Translations under genes and position numbers: made by a program
Notes under the pieces: model-generated
What the model was told of the DNA's origin: nothing
What the model saw: the letters and a program-made list of their open reading frames with translations, nothing else
Database searches by the model: none
Source: Paenibacillus oryzisoli
Lineage (GTDB): Bacteria; Bacillota; Bacilli; Paenibacillales; NBRC-103111
Direction: 5' to 3'
Assembly (NCBI RefSeq): GCF_001653565.1
Contig: NZ_LYPB01000058.1
Location: forward strand, 1 to 64,000
DNA length: 64,000 nucleotides
Shown here: piece by piece, positions 19,550 through 28,056 of the stretch
How the letters are laid out: each line of letters starts with the position of its first letter
Position numbering within the stretch: the first letter of the stretch is position 1

Positions 19550-19747
19550 TCAAGCCTCCTTTTTTATCGCACCCGGTGCGTACCCACCTAACACAATGCT
19601 CGCCGCGTTCTTGAGTTCATCCGATCCATTTGCCATGATTTCGGCGTAGTTGAATCGCACCCATGCGGCGGTGTTGTCGAGGCATTCCCACCACTTCACT
19701 GGATTGTCTGAATTTCCTTCGCCTTCGTCCATTTCGAACAATTTCAT
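19550..19747 (-). CDS. Small late protein upstream of the holin
   Basis: 65 residues, acidic, with VKWWECLDNTAAWVRF in the middle. It precedes the holin gene by 3 bp and follows a hairpin-plus-T-run. No family recognised; a lysis accessory or virion protein are both possible. Confidence 0.55.
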   Translation of the reverse strand: MKLFEMDEGEGNSDNPVKWWECLDNTAAWVRFNYAEIMANGSDELKNAASIVLGGYAPGAIKKEA

Positions 19748-19786
19748 CAGCTCCTTTGTGTAAATTTTCGCTGTTTTTGATACGTA

Positions 19787-19814
19787 GAAAAGAGCCTACC
19801 TACTTGGCAGACTC
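19787..19814 (-). terminator. Leftward hairpin with T-run before the lysis genes
   Basis: GAGTCTGCC / GGTAGGCTC stem followed by TTTTC on the minus strand. Part of cassette 1; the same arrangement recurs at 25967-25993. Confidence 0.55.
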
Positions 19815-19818
19815 TAAA

Positions 19819-19847
19819 TTGTATATTTCCTACTTTTGTCCTATTAT
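19819..19847 (+). promoter_or_regulatory. Promoter of the plus-strand small gene in cassette 1
   Basis: TTGTAT (19819-19824), a 17-bp spacer, then TATTAT (19842-19847). The ATG lies 42 bp downstream at 19889. Confidence 0.65.
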
Positions 19848-19888
19848 GGTAGTTGGCACCATGTCATAATTAGGAAGGAGGAAGGAAT

Positions 19889-20062
19889 ATGTCTGAAATC
19901 AAAATTGGCCTTTCAAAAGAGGAAATTCAAGCTCACTTATTACAGATCGGTGCGCCAGGTGAATCAATTTCTATTAGCAAACTTACTGATTCTGTTGCCC
20001 GCGTAATCGACGAAAACAACAAAAGACTATTGCAAGATATTTACGCGCTACTTGCAAAGTGA
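19889..20062 (+). CDS. Small plus-strand accessory protein of cassette 1
   Basis: 57 residues behind AAGGAGGAAGG. It is helical, ending in DIYALLAK, with no known domain. It has its own promoter inside the opposite-strand late region and is convergent with a 38-residue gene. This suggests an accessory gene expressed in the lysogen. Confidence 0.6.
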   Translation: MSEIKIGLSKEEIQAHLLQIGAPGESISISKLTDSVARVIDENNKRLLQDIYALLAK

Positions 20063-20063
20063 T

Positions 20064-20180
20064 TTACTCTGCATAAACACTGCCATCATCCCATTTGGAC
20101 TCATTCCAAATACCTTCAACTTTTTCAACATTAGCCGCTGATTCTTCAGTGGCTTTTTCTTCATTATGCTCATTAAGCAT
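20064..20180 (-). CDS. Small acidic protein of cassette 1
   Basis: 38 residues with AGAGGTGG 8 bases before the ATG. Very acidic (many Glu) and probably disordered. It is convergent with the 57-residue gene, with stops 1 bp apart. Function unknown. Confidence 0.5.
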   Translation of the reverse strand: MLNEHNEEKATEESAANVEKVEGIWNESKWDDGSVYAE

Positions 20181-20233
20181 ATAAACACCACCTCTTATAA
20201 TATTTTAACATAAGCAGGATATTACGTACATAG

Positions 20234-20257
20234 AAAAACCACCCAGTAACGGGTGGT
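20234..20257 (-). terminator. Terminator after the large internal protein gene
   Basis: ACCACCC / GGGTGGT stem followed by five T on the minus strand, beginning at the stop codon of the 1441-residue gene. Confidence 0.85.
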
Positions 20258-23200
20258 CATCTTAAGCCAAATTCTTTTTTAATTTTGTTGCGGCCATTCT
20301 CTCTTGCTGCAGCGTAGATATCTTTAATCTTATCAGCTTTCTTAGCGTCCGAAAGTGTTGGAGATAACGCGGTCACCTTCTTGATGATTTCGTTTCCTAC
20401 TTCTTCTTGGAGGCGTGCGTAGCGATCAGGAGGAATCGCCATCGTCTGTGATACTCCTTTTCTATCCTTACCTGTTACTTTCTTTTCAGGCGCGCTAGGA
20501 GCTAGTGATTTATCCCCTGTACGGTCGATCAAGTCCGATATGATTGCGGCTGCCTCGGTGTACGGTGCTACCTCTGATTTGTAAGGATTTGCATATTGGC
20601 CCATTACGCCTGGCGCGTTTTGTTTGCTGATACCTAGTGATGTTTTAAGTGGTGGTAAAGATTGGGATAGTCCCGGCGTACGAGACATGAAGTACTCCTT
20701 CACATCCTGTACAGGATTCCCATTATTAGAAACTTTGCGTGCAATAGGATCTTGTCTACGCGCTTCTTGTGCAAGCGCACTCCAACTGAAACTCTTGAAG
20801 AAAGATTCCGCAAGACGATATCCTATTCCTGTTGTCTTCTCCCCTTGTGTACCTCCATACTGCGGTTGAAAAGCGTCTTGTAACCCCTTAAGAGTGGACA
20901 TTCCTAATAATGATCCAGCAGCATCTAACCCAGCGTTACCTAGTCGACTTAGTGTTGGCTTATCTTTATTCTCGGCAAGACTCGCTCCAATTGCAGCGGG
21001 AAATGCCAGCGGCTGCAGCTTATTATAATCAAAGGCTGAATCACCTTTTCTATACTTGGCCGCTTTTTCTGCTTCTTCGGATCCTTCCCCCTTAAACATA
21101 GCGTTAAGATACCTCTCTAACGCCGATGTGTTAAACCGATATTTCCCTTTTCCCGCCTGTTCACGGATACTATCAACGTCTTTATCGCCGCTATCGTTAG
21201 CCCCAGTAATGACGCCAATGCTTTGAAGGTAATAGCCCAAAGACCCGATGCCAGCGGAACCTGTCAGCCCGAGTGATAATGTCCTAATAGCTTCACGCTG
21301 AGTCGCCTGAGATTTGCTAGTCAACTGATATAAACCCTTTATGATACCTGCAGGTGTCAACGTAACTGCAGTTGATGCGATGTTAACTGGTGTCCTTACA
21401 AACGGAAATATTGTATTTGCTACAGGTTTTACAATACTAGGTGCGCTATTTAGCCAATTTGCAACTTTCCCGCCTGATGTATCCGCACGTTGAAAAGTCG
21501 TGTTCTTTCCGATACGATCGGCTTGAAGAATTGCTTCTTCTGGCGGATTGTTAACGAAATTCTCAATATGCCGTTGGATATCCTGTCTTCCCTTGATTCC
21601 ACTATTCTTTGCATCCAGAAATCCTTGCTTCACTATCTCCGAATCAAACACTGATTTGTAAGTGGCGTAGTCGGCACCCTTTGCCACGGCGCCTAACGTG
21701 CGCTCGGCAAGACCAAACGGATTTAGAGGATTCTTGAACGCCAACCCTCTGATCTCATTTGTACTTTGGATTCCCGATGGATTGACACCATGAAAACCTG
21801 CTGACCCGCCAGTTTTTCCGTGTTTAAAATATCTGGCCATAAATTTCAATGGATTTGTTCCATACAAAGTTGTAGTTCTAGGAGTTTTTAGAACCTTGTT
21901 CATTGAGATGTCTACCATAGTCCCAAGGATATCAGCAACATATCCAGTACTAGCCATAATGGGTCCGGAAATAGCATTGATAGCCTGAGTTCCGCTGTTC
22001 AGTAGCATTGCCATGTACCGAATTGCAAGCAACTTATCCCAAGCAGATGACTTCTCGTAACTATTCAAAATCTTTTGCATAGCAATGTCAGCCTCGATCT
22101 TCTGATCGCTAGATAATCGTGTTGCATCTTTAGCGAGTTGACGTAGATTCGCAATGTCAGATTCGCTTACAGATTGACCTTGCTTCTCCTTCTGCTTCAA
22201 GAACTTTTCTACAATCTTCTCCTGCAATGTCGTAGGCTTAGGCGTTGGCCGTGTCTCATTCATGACATCATGTGCAATATCACTAATTGCTTTGTTCAAT
22301 GCTGGATCAGGCTTGATTCTCGGCACATCACCTTCAGTGATCTTTGTTACTTGTCGAATAAGATTGGATATCTCCCTGTTCGCTTGCTCAGGTTCGATTC
22401 GCTCTGTTTCGACTTCCTTGATCTTCTTGGCTAACGATTTAACCGATTGCAGGAATTTTTCCTCTTGTGTAGGTATTCTACTTGGTTTCTTATCCGCTAA
22501 CATTTCTGTTATTTCATCAGAGTAGTCACGAAGCTTCTGCACATCAGACTGATTCAATTTACCAGCCTTAGCGTCTGCGATTATTTTTTTTACGTGATCT
22601 CCCATAACTTTTACAGCTTCTTTTTCCTCGTCCGCTTTACCGCTAAGTTTATGGAGAGCTTGTTGTGCGCGTTCCAACTTGTCCTCGGCAGCACTACGTG
22701 AAACGCCTTTAAGCATACTTTGTGCGCTTTGATATACTTGTGTGGCTACTGGTCTGATTTCCTCGCCAAACAGCTTCACGAGGTCTTCTACGTGCGTAGC
22801 GGCCTTGATAGTACCCTTAGCTAATTGAGATGCCACAACAATAGTATGATCACGCCACTCAGGTAGAGGCAAACTGTTTAAATTATTTTTACGCGCTGCA
22901 ATACGGGCTAAAGCTGCCTGTTCTGCATCATCAAAGAAAGAAATCACCTTCTCACGCTTCTTAGGTTGTTTCAATTCACGCGGGAGATCGTCTGCAGATG
23001 GTTCTTTTGGCACTCTTGGTTGTCTTACTACTGGCGGTCTTACAATAGGTGTCTTAGGCTTTACAACATTTTCTGCACGAGTCAAAAAGTTAGCCAGGTT
23101 AATCATATCGTTTGAACTAACTTTTTCTCCGCGTTCAACCCGGTCCAGTATCTCGTTAAACTGGTTTGAGTGAACACCAGCACTGGATTTCTCCTGCACC

Positions 23201-24582
23201 TTGGCCGCTAGTTCCTTGAACTTAACGGAATCAGCGACACTGACCTCTTTACCGTTATTCCTAGCAGTTCTGACGAGCTTAAGTAACTGACCTTCTGGAC
23301 TCAATCGAGATAGTACAGATGCAGCTTGTGAAGTCTGACCAGCTTTAGTCAAATCCTTAGCTAACTTATTTCCTATGTTAAGTGCTCTTTCAAACAGTGA
23401 TTCTTTTAATTCTGGATTAGCTTCAAATTTTGCCATATTGTCTAATTCCTGCATCAATCTGTAACCAGTTGCGACATGCTCAGCACTAAATTCTTTGTTC
23501 CCAATAAATTTAGCTTCGGCTATTGTTATATCTTTAACTGCTTCATTTGCAGAATCAACGCTAGCATGGTTAGATTGGACATCGTATCTTTGGTCAGTGT
23601 TTCTGATTGCAGACTGTAATTCAGGGGAAAATTCACCATTATTAAGCTGAGTTCGATAATTAGCTCGGATCCCTTGTTGTGTAGGTGTGCTAACACCTGT
23701 TGTTCGTACTGGTTGGTTTAATTCTTGAGATGTTGGTGTAATTGGTTGATCTGGCACAGCTGCTGTTGGAATTTCTAATGATGCAGGTGAAGATCGACTA
23801 AGATCAGATAATCTTACAACCGATCTATTTCCAAATGTTCTACCTACATTCTCTGTATAACCTTGCGCCACAGGATTAGTAGGCGATCCATTCATAAATG
23901 GTGATTCCACCGTGCGCGATGGCAGTTCAGTTGCTTTGGAAATTGCGTTGCCCGCTAGTTTGTTGGCCTGTATATCTGCTAATCTTGTTAGCCCCTTAAC
24001 TGCTGCTGTTCCTAAACCACCAAGAGCAGCGCCACCACCAGCTCCTATTCCAGCACCTATTAGCACATCGCCGATACTTGCTTCTGGGTTAGCAGCCTGC
24101 GTCTGTGCCGCGCCTAATGGTGCACCTACTAATCCTTCTCTAGCAGCTACGCCAGCGGCTTTCTTTCCTATCGTAGAACCTACTAATAGACTTGGTGCAT
24201 ACTTACCAATTACATTAGTAGCAGCACCTTCTAGGCCACCAATAGCCCCAGCAGGTCCAGAAGACATAATATCGCGTCCCGTTTGTGTGATGAAGTGTGT
24301 AACAGGGTTTGACTCAATGAATTCGCCTGCAGCATCCAATCCTTTTAGAGCTTTCCCGATAACGGGAATCTCTCTTGCTGCTTTCTTTTTAGAGGCATAC
24401 TCGTTTTCTAACCTTGCAGTTCTATCCAAACTACCTGTAATATCGTCCATCTCTACTGGACCATTGATAGGTTTTCTTGATGTTTGATACGTGTTCGAAG
24501 TGGTCAGATCCGATAACCTGACCACTCCCTTTTTGGTGGATGGTGCGCTATCATTGTTTAAATCCTTGAGACGAACGACCAC
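20257..24582 (-). CDS. Giant internal virion (ejection) protein, 1441 residues
   Basis: GTG 24582 has AAGGGG 8 bases upstream. The motif VVRLxDL occurs three times, near residues 2, 20 and 254, a short repeated signal. Residues about 95-200 are a Gly/Ala-rich hydrophobic region of the kind that can insert in membranes. The middle is long charged helix. About 890-1140 includes a PFVRTPVNI patch like the LPD38-type domain of polyvalent proteins. In short-tailed phages such proteins are packaged in the head and ejected to form a channel across the envelope. There is no tape-measure-type repeat. No peptidoglycan hydrolase motif was recognised. Confidence 0.7.
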   Translation of the reverse strand: MVVRLKDLNNDSAPSTKKGVVRLSDLTTSNTYQTSRKPINGPVEMDDITGSLDRTARLENEYASKKKAAREIPVIGKALKGLDAAGEFIESNPVTHFITQTGRDIMSSGPAGAIGGLEGAATNVIGKYAPSLLVGSTIGKKAAGVAAREGLVGAPLGAAQTQAANPEASIGDVLIGAGIGAGGGAALGGLGTAAVKGLTRLADIQANKLAGNAISKATELPSRTVESPFMNGSPTNPVAQGYTENVGRTFGNRSVVRLSDLSRSSPASLEIPTAAVPDQPITPTSQELNQPVRTTGVSTPTQQGIRANYRTQLNNGEFSPELQSAIRNTDQRYDVQSNHASVDSANEAVKDITIAEAKFIGNKEFSAEHVATGYRLMQELDNMAKFEANPELKESLFERALNIGNKLAKDLTKAGQTSQAASVLSRLSPEGQLLKLVRTARNNGKEVSVADSVKFKELAAKVQEKSSAGVHSNQFNEILDRVERGEKVSSNDMINLANFLTRAENVVKPKTPIVRPPVVRQPRVPKEPSADDLPRELKQPKKREKVISFFDDAEQAALARIAARKNNLNSLPLPEWRDHTIVVASQLAKGTIKAATHVEDLVKLFGEEIRPVATQVYQSAQSMLKGVSRSAAEDKLERAQQALHKLSGKADEEKEAVKVMGDHVKKIIADAKAGKLNQSDVQKLRDYSDEITEMLADKKPSRIPTQEEKFLQSVKSLAKKIKEVETERIEPEQANREISNLIRQVTKITEGDVPRIKPDPALNKAISDIAHDVMNETRPTPKPTTLQEKIVEKFLKQKEKQGQSVSESDIANLRQLAKDATRLSSDQKIEADIAMQKILNSYEKSSAWDKLLAIRYMAMLLNSGTQAINAISGPIMASTGYVADILGTMVDISMNKVLKTPRTTTLYGTNPLKFMARYFKHGKTGGSAGFHGVNPSGIQSTNEIRGLAFKNPLNPFGLAERTLGAVAKGADYATYKSVFDSEIVKQGFLDAKNSGIKGRQDIQRHIENFVNNPPEEAILQADRIGKNTTFQRADTSGGKVANWLNSAPSIVKPVANTIFPFVRTPVNIASTAVTLTPAGIIKGLYQLTSKSQATQREAIRTLSLGLTGSAGIGSLGYYLQSIGVITGANDSGDKDVDSIREQAGKGKYRFNTSALERYLNAMFKGEGSEEAEKAAKYRKGDSAFDYNKLQPLAFPAAIGASLAENKDKPTLSRLGNAGLDAAGSLLGMSTLKGLQDAFQPQYGGTQGEKTTGIGYRLAESFFKSFSWSALAQEARRQDPIARKVSNNGNPVQDVKEYFMSRTPGLSQSLPPLKTSLGISKQNAPGVMGQYANPYKSEVAPYTEAAAIISDLIDRTGDKSLAPSAPEKKVTGKDRKGVSQTMAIPPDRYARLQEEVGNEIIKKVTALSPTLSDAKKADKIKDIYAAARENGRNKIKKEFGLR

Positions 24583-24594
24583 GGATACCACCCC

Positions 24595-25944
24595 TTAGAA
24601 ATCTTTTTGTATTTGAGAAAGTAATTTACTGTAATCTGAATCAGATAAATAATCTCTATTGGCTTGTGCCAGTTGCAAAGCTTGCTCTTTTGTGATGCCT
24701 TCAGTAGATAAGTCACCTAGAATAGTATTATAGTTATCGGCTGATTCTTTAGGATCAACCTTCACACTACTACTCTTTTTTAAAGCCTGTTCTTTATCAA
24801 ACTCGAACTTCTCACGACCCAACGTATTATCATTTGCGGCATTAGCTGCCGAAGTGTTCGCGTTCTGCTGACTAATCGCAATCTGTGCCCATGCTTGTTT
24901 ATTACTCTCATCCATATTTTTATAATCAAATCCAAGTCGCTCTGCGAACTGTTGGGCTTGGTTATCGATCTGTTGTTGCGACATGCCATTTTTAATAGCG
25001 TCCTGTACTGTTTGATACTGGAAGTCGCGTTGATCTTTTTGTTGGCCGTAATCAATTTGCTGTCCTTGTAGCGTCCTCATTGGGCCAAACGCGTAATCAC
25101 CATTACCCGTTGTATCACTTCCGCCAATTGATGCAGCCAGCCTTACATTCTCCTCGTGCAATCTCTGTTTCTCCTCTGGTGATGCCGATGGATAAGCTTC
25201 GCTATTTGCAGCCATCTGCTTTCTTACAGCGTCAATAGTGGACGCTGGTGGGGTGTAGTATCCTTTTAACTGTCCTTCTTGTATGCCAAAGTTGCGGTCT
25301 CTATCGAAATTATCAATCCCGCGCTGTTGTTGATCCTGCGAATTACCAAGCAGTTTAAACACATCACCCACGCGGTCCCTACTTTGCTGATACGCCTGAT
25401 TATAAAACTCTGGTATCTGCGCCGCTGCCTGAGCTGCGTATTTCTGTTCGATATCCGCCACATCATCCCGAGTAACAGAACTGTTCAAGATACCACGACT
25501 GTTCAATGTCTCCATCGCCGATCCACTTGCCTCTTTCGCCGCGGCAGCCGCCAACTGTTTTGATGCAAGGTAACGCGGATCCGTATTCGGGTCGTAGTTC
25601 ATAGGCTGCATGTAGGATTTTAACTGTTCCATTAAATCAGACTGTTGCTTCTGAAAGTCAGTGTATTGCTGTACTCCTGGATTAGCGGTAGGCGCTGCGG
25701 CTGTTGCTACAGGTGAAGTAGGAGGCTTTGGTACGCTACCGTTCGGGATAACACCTGCTGAGGGGCTTTGACTTGATGGTGCTGTTGGCACATTAGTATT
25801 TGTAGGCACTGCTGGTGCAGGTGTGGTCTCTGGTGTGTAAGTGCTGTTAGCAAGCTGATTCTTCGCCCACTCACCATTGCCGCCGCCTGTCTTCACCAGT
25901 CCATTGAGATAATCGTATTGGTTCTTTCCTATAGCTGCTGCCAT
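24595..25944 (-). CDS. Internal virion or tail-associated protein, 449 residues
   Basis: Pro/Thr/Ala-rich N-terminus (residues 35-95), then Gln- and Asn-rich helical sequence with many coiled-coil-like stretches (for example a QQQIDNQAQQFAERL segment). No enzymatic motif. It lies directly before the 1441-residue gene, 12 bp away, as ejection protein genes do in P22-like phages. The role is inferred from that. Confidence 0.6.
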   Translation of the reverse strand: MAAAIGKNQYDYLNGLVKTGGGNGEWAKNQLANSTYTPETTPAPAVPTNTNVPTAPSSQSPSAGVIPNGSVPKPPTSPVATAAAPTANPGVQQYTDFQKQQSDLMEQLKSYMQPMNYDPNTDPRYLASKQLAAAAAKEASGSAMETLNSRGILNSSVTRDDVADIEQKYAAQAAAQIPEFYNQAYQQSRDRVGDVFKLLGNSQDQQQRGIDNFDRDRNFGIQEGQLKGYYTPPASTIDAVRKQMAANSEAYPSASPEEKQRLHEENVRLAASIGGSDTTGNGDYAFGPMRTLQGQQIDYGQQKDQRDFQYQTVQDAIKNGMSQQQIDNQAQQFAERLGFDYKNMDESNKQAWAQIAISQQNANTSAANAANDNTLGREKFEFDKEQALKKSSSVKVDPKESADNYNTILGDLSTEGITKEQALQLAQANRDYLSDSDYSKLLSQIQKDF

Positions 25945-25966
25945 TTGATCAGCTCCTTTCTAAAAT

Positions 25967-25993
25967 GAAAAAGAGCCTATCAATGATAGACTC
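25967..25993 (-). terminator. Leftward hairpin with T-run before the 449-residue gene
   Basis: GAGTCTATC-ATT-GATAGGCTC stem followed by TTTTTC on the minus strand, 22 bp before the next start. Part of cassette 2, parallel to 19787-19814. Confidence 0.65.
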
Positions 25994-25995
25994 AA

Positions 25996-26023
25996 TTGTA
26001 AATTATCTCCAACCTGATAGAAT
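25996..26023 (+). promoter_or_regulatory. Promoter of the plus-strand small gene in cassette 2
   Basis: TTGTAA (25996-26001), a 16-bp spacer and TAGAAT (26018-26023). It stands next to the leftward terminator exactly as in cassette 1. Confidence 0.5.
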
Positions 26024-26064
26024 GATATAGTCACATGTCATTTTATGGGGAAGGAGGTGGGAAT

Positions 26065-26247
26065 ATGTTGACTGATCAAGTACAGATCGCATGTATAGAA
26101 GCTGCTAAAGAAATAACATTAGCTTTAACCAAGAATTTAGTGGTAGCTGCCAAAGAAGATTATCCAAACGAAAGAAATCTCCAATTGACTAAGCAAGTTT
26201 ATCAAGAAGTATACGCGACGATCGCGAACGCAATTAATGAATCTTAA
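26065..26247 (+). CDS. Small plus-strand accessory protein of cassette 2
   Basis: 60 residues behind AAGGAGGTGGG, a strong ribosome site that fixes the ATG at 26065. Mostly helical and soluble, no known family. Convergent with a 56-residue gene and overlapping its stop by 4 bp. Confidence 0.6.
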   Translation: MLTDQVQIACIEAAKEITLALTKNLVVAAKEDYPNERNLQLTKQVYQEVYATIANAINES

Positions 26248-26414
26248 TATAACATCCTGTCTGCTGCGGACACTAAATCCGCAGTAGCTTTAACAACTTC
26301 TGCTAATCCCTCGGTTAAATTACTTTCTACTTTCTCCCGAATCAACTTACATAAACTAATTACTGTAGTGTTGATTTCTTCACTAACCAATCTAGCTTGA
26401 ACATTTTCCATCAT
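26244..26414 (-). CDS. Small helical protein of cassette 2
   Basis: 56 residues from ATG 26414 (a second ATG follows) with GAGGAGG upstream. An extended -10, TGGTATAAT, lies about 12 bp before the ribosome site, so it may have its own promoter. Helical, no known family. Confidence 0.55.
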   Translation of the reverse strand: MMENVQARLVSEEINTTVISLCKLIREKVESNLTEGLAEVVKATADLVSAADRMLY

Positions 26415-26511
26415 TCTTCCTCCTCATTATACCAAAAATAGCCGCATCAGCGACTCTCGTTGGTTATTTTTCATACCTCCTACCGATTGGTAGACTTGGT
26501 ATGATATATTA

Positions 26512-26520
26512 ATTTGGTAC
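26512..26520 (+). promoter_or_regulatory. Extended -10 promoter of the toxin-like gene
   Basis: TGATATATT, an extended -10, with a possible TTGGTA -35 about 19 bp upstream. It lies about 48 bp before the small hydrophobic gene. Confidence 0.5.
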
Positions 26521-26567
26521 AGAACAACCTTGGGTGCGGCATTACCTCCAGAAAGGAGGCTGATGCC

Positions 26568-26654
26568 ATGGAAACTTTCCAAACGATAGTCGTTATGCTT
26601 GCGTTCGGTAGCTTCATACTGGCGCTTCTGACATACATCGATAAACGAAAGTAA
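26568..26654 (+). CDS. Holin-like toxin peptide (type I toxin-like)
   Basis: 28 residues behind AAAGGAGG, with a single membrane helix followed by a short basic tail, IDKRK. The pattern MExFQTIVVMLAFGSFILALL fits the Bacillales family of putative holin-like type I toxins (TxpA/BsrG-like size and layout). In such systems an antisense RNA silences the toxin mRNA. No antisense promoter could be fixed here. It has its own promoter, a terminator hairpin at its stop, and sits on the strand opposite the late genes. Confidence 0.65.
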   Translation: METFQTIVVMLAFGSFILALLTYIDKRK

Positions 26655-26690
26655 CCCACTCATAAGGTTGACGACCTAGTGGGTTACTTC
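26651..26690 (+). terminator. Terminator of the toxin-like gene
   Basis: GTAACCCACT / AGTGGGTTAC perfect 10-bp stem with an 17-base loop followed by TTCTCTTC. It begins at the toxin stop codon. In type I modules such a stem is often shared with the antisense RNA. Confidence 0.65.
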
Positions 26691-26734
26691 TCTTCAGTGA
26701 TATTCGGAGGGTATTCACACCCAAGTTCTGTGCA

Positions 26735-26770
26735 GGGAGTCGTGTTGGTCGCACGGCTCTCTTTGTTATT
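26735..26770 (+). terminator. Second hairpin downstream of the toxin-like gene
   Basis: GGGAGTCGTG pairs with CGCACGGCTCTC (one wobble), followed by TTTGTTATTT. It could be the real transcript end, or belong to a small regulatory RNA. Confidence 0.4.
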
Positions 26771-26804
26771 TATAATCTTATCATGACGGTTTTATACGTG
26801 CAAC

Positions 26805-27329
26805 TCACTTTTGTGCTTCTAGTGCAGTGATTTGGGCATCAATTTGGTTTCGCTGCGTAGATAATTCATCGTAACTAGCCTTTGCAGTGAAGAAAGTTTC
26901 ATCTTTCTCCTTAAAACCTAGCTTACCGTCATAAGTCCCGACTACTCCATAAGGCTCTATGATTTTAGATAATTCATTAATTCTCTTGTCTAGATCGATT
27001 CTCTGGTTTTTTAAGGACTCTAGATTTTCAGTGGTTGTACTCAATTCACTCACTTTTGACACTCCTTTATTACTCAGTTCAACTGTCTGTGTCGCGTCAT
27101 TCCAATTCACTGTTAGACCAGTTACAGTTGCTACATCCCTAAGTTTCAGGTACGTACTTCCGTCGACCATGACCGGCGAGCTATCGAGTTTTAAAACTTC
27201 GCCATTCAACGTCACTGGCAACGATGGCCTTAGATATGCCTCTATCTTCTCTAATCCCTCATCAGCGTATACTGATCCCGCAACTGTAATCGCTACACCA
27301 ACTAGTAATCCTATAATAAATTTTTTCAT
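26805..27329 (-). CDS. Secreted stalk protein with copper-amine-oxidase N-terminal-like domain
   Basis: 174 residues with a signal peptide (about 1-22, cleaved near VYA-DEG). Residues about 35-95 form a CAO-N 'stalk' domain (VTLNGEVLKL, STYLKLRDVATVTGL, VNWNDATQTVEL), a beta fold common in exported Paenibacillus proteins. A coiled coil fills the C-terminal half. It sits between tail genes, so it could be a virion appendage or an exported lysogenic factor. A second CAO-N protein is encoded at 56354. Confidence 0.7.
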   Translation of the reverse strand: MKKFIIGLLVGVAITVAGSVYADEGLEKIEAYLRPSLPVTLNGEVLKLDSSPVMVDGSTYLKLRDVATVTGLTVNWNDATQTVELSNKGVSKVSELSTTTENLESLKNQRIDLDKRINELSKIIEPYGVVGTYDGKLGFKEKDETFFTAKASYDELSTQRNQIDAQITALEAQK

Positions 27330-27394
27330 AACAACACTCCTCAGGTAGAATTATATACGCTGAGTATACTTCTTTTTACAAGATTTGTTAATCG

Positions 27395-28045
27395 TTATGC
27401 CAATATGTTCATTGCCCTTAGGTTTCCTAACAGCGTATTAAAATCAGCAACCAAACCAGCAACAGTGGTCGCGCTGCTATTCGATTGCGATATCGAATCT
27501 AACGGAGCTGAAAAAAGGCTGTTAATTCTTACAGCATTACCACTAAGTACTAAAGATCCGGATTGCGCATTAATAAACATATTTCCCGAAGTAGGTATGA
27601 TGGAAAATCCAACACCAGCTATTTGTGCGACTAGTGTATTGATCGCTCCCTCTTGAAATACCAAAGTCGGCGTACCCAATCTATCTGAATCCATTTGAAT
27701 ATAACTATCTGAATCTAAGTAAGCTGTAAATAAGTTATTTGTGTTCGACATCTCTGCTCTTGGAAAAATACCTTCAGCGGTAGCAATATACGTCCCGTAA
27801 ATCTCCCCTGCTGTAATCTTCCCCAAGTCCGCCGCTATCGCTGATAATTGCTGAACATCCATGCGATCAGCTGAGATAGATTGTGCCCTAATGTTCTTTA
27901 CGTCCAAATTTCCGTTAACCGCCCACTCCAGCTGCTTCTCATCCTCTGCAAGAGCGTCTACAACCCTCAGTAAGGCTTGTCTGATCTCTTGCAGGCTTTG
28001 TCCTACATCTATCGTGTCTGCGCCTCCAAAACTAACTGTAGCCAT
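27395..28045 (-). CDS. Tail fibre-like or appendage protein
   Basis: 216 residues: an N-terminal helix with a short coiled coil, then a region with repeated beta turns (ITAGEIYGTYIATAEGIF and a FMINAQSGSLVLSGNAVRI-type strand) as in trimeric tail fibres and in DUF1983-like proteins. It starts 11 bp after the beta-propeller gene. A host-contact role is inferred. Confidence 0.55.
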   Translation of the reverse strand: MATVSFGGADTIDVGQSLQEIRQALLRVVDALAEDEKQLEWAVNGNLDVKNIRAQSISADRMDVQQLSAIAADLGKITAGEIYGTYIATAEGIFPRAEMSNTNNLFTAYLDSDSYIQMDSDRLGTPTLVFQEGAINTLVAQIAGVGFSIIPTSGNMFINAQSGSLVLSGNAVRINSLFSAPLDSISQSNSSATTVAGLVADFNTLLGNLRAMNILA

Positions 28046-28056
28046 TGTGTGCCTCC

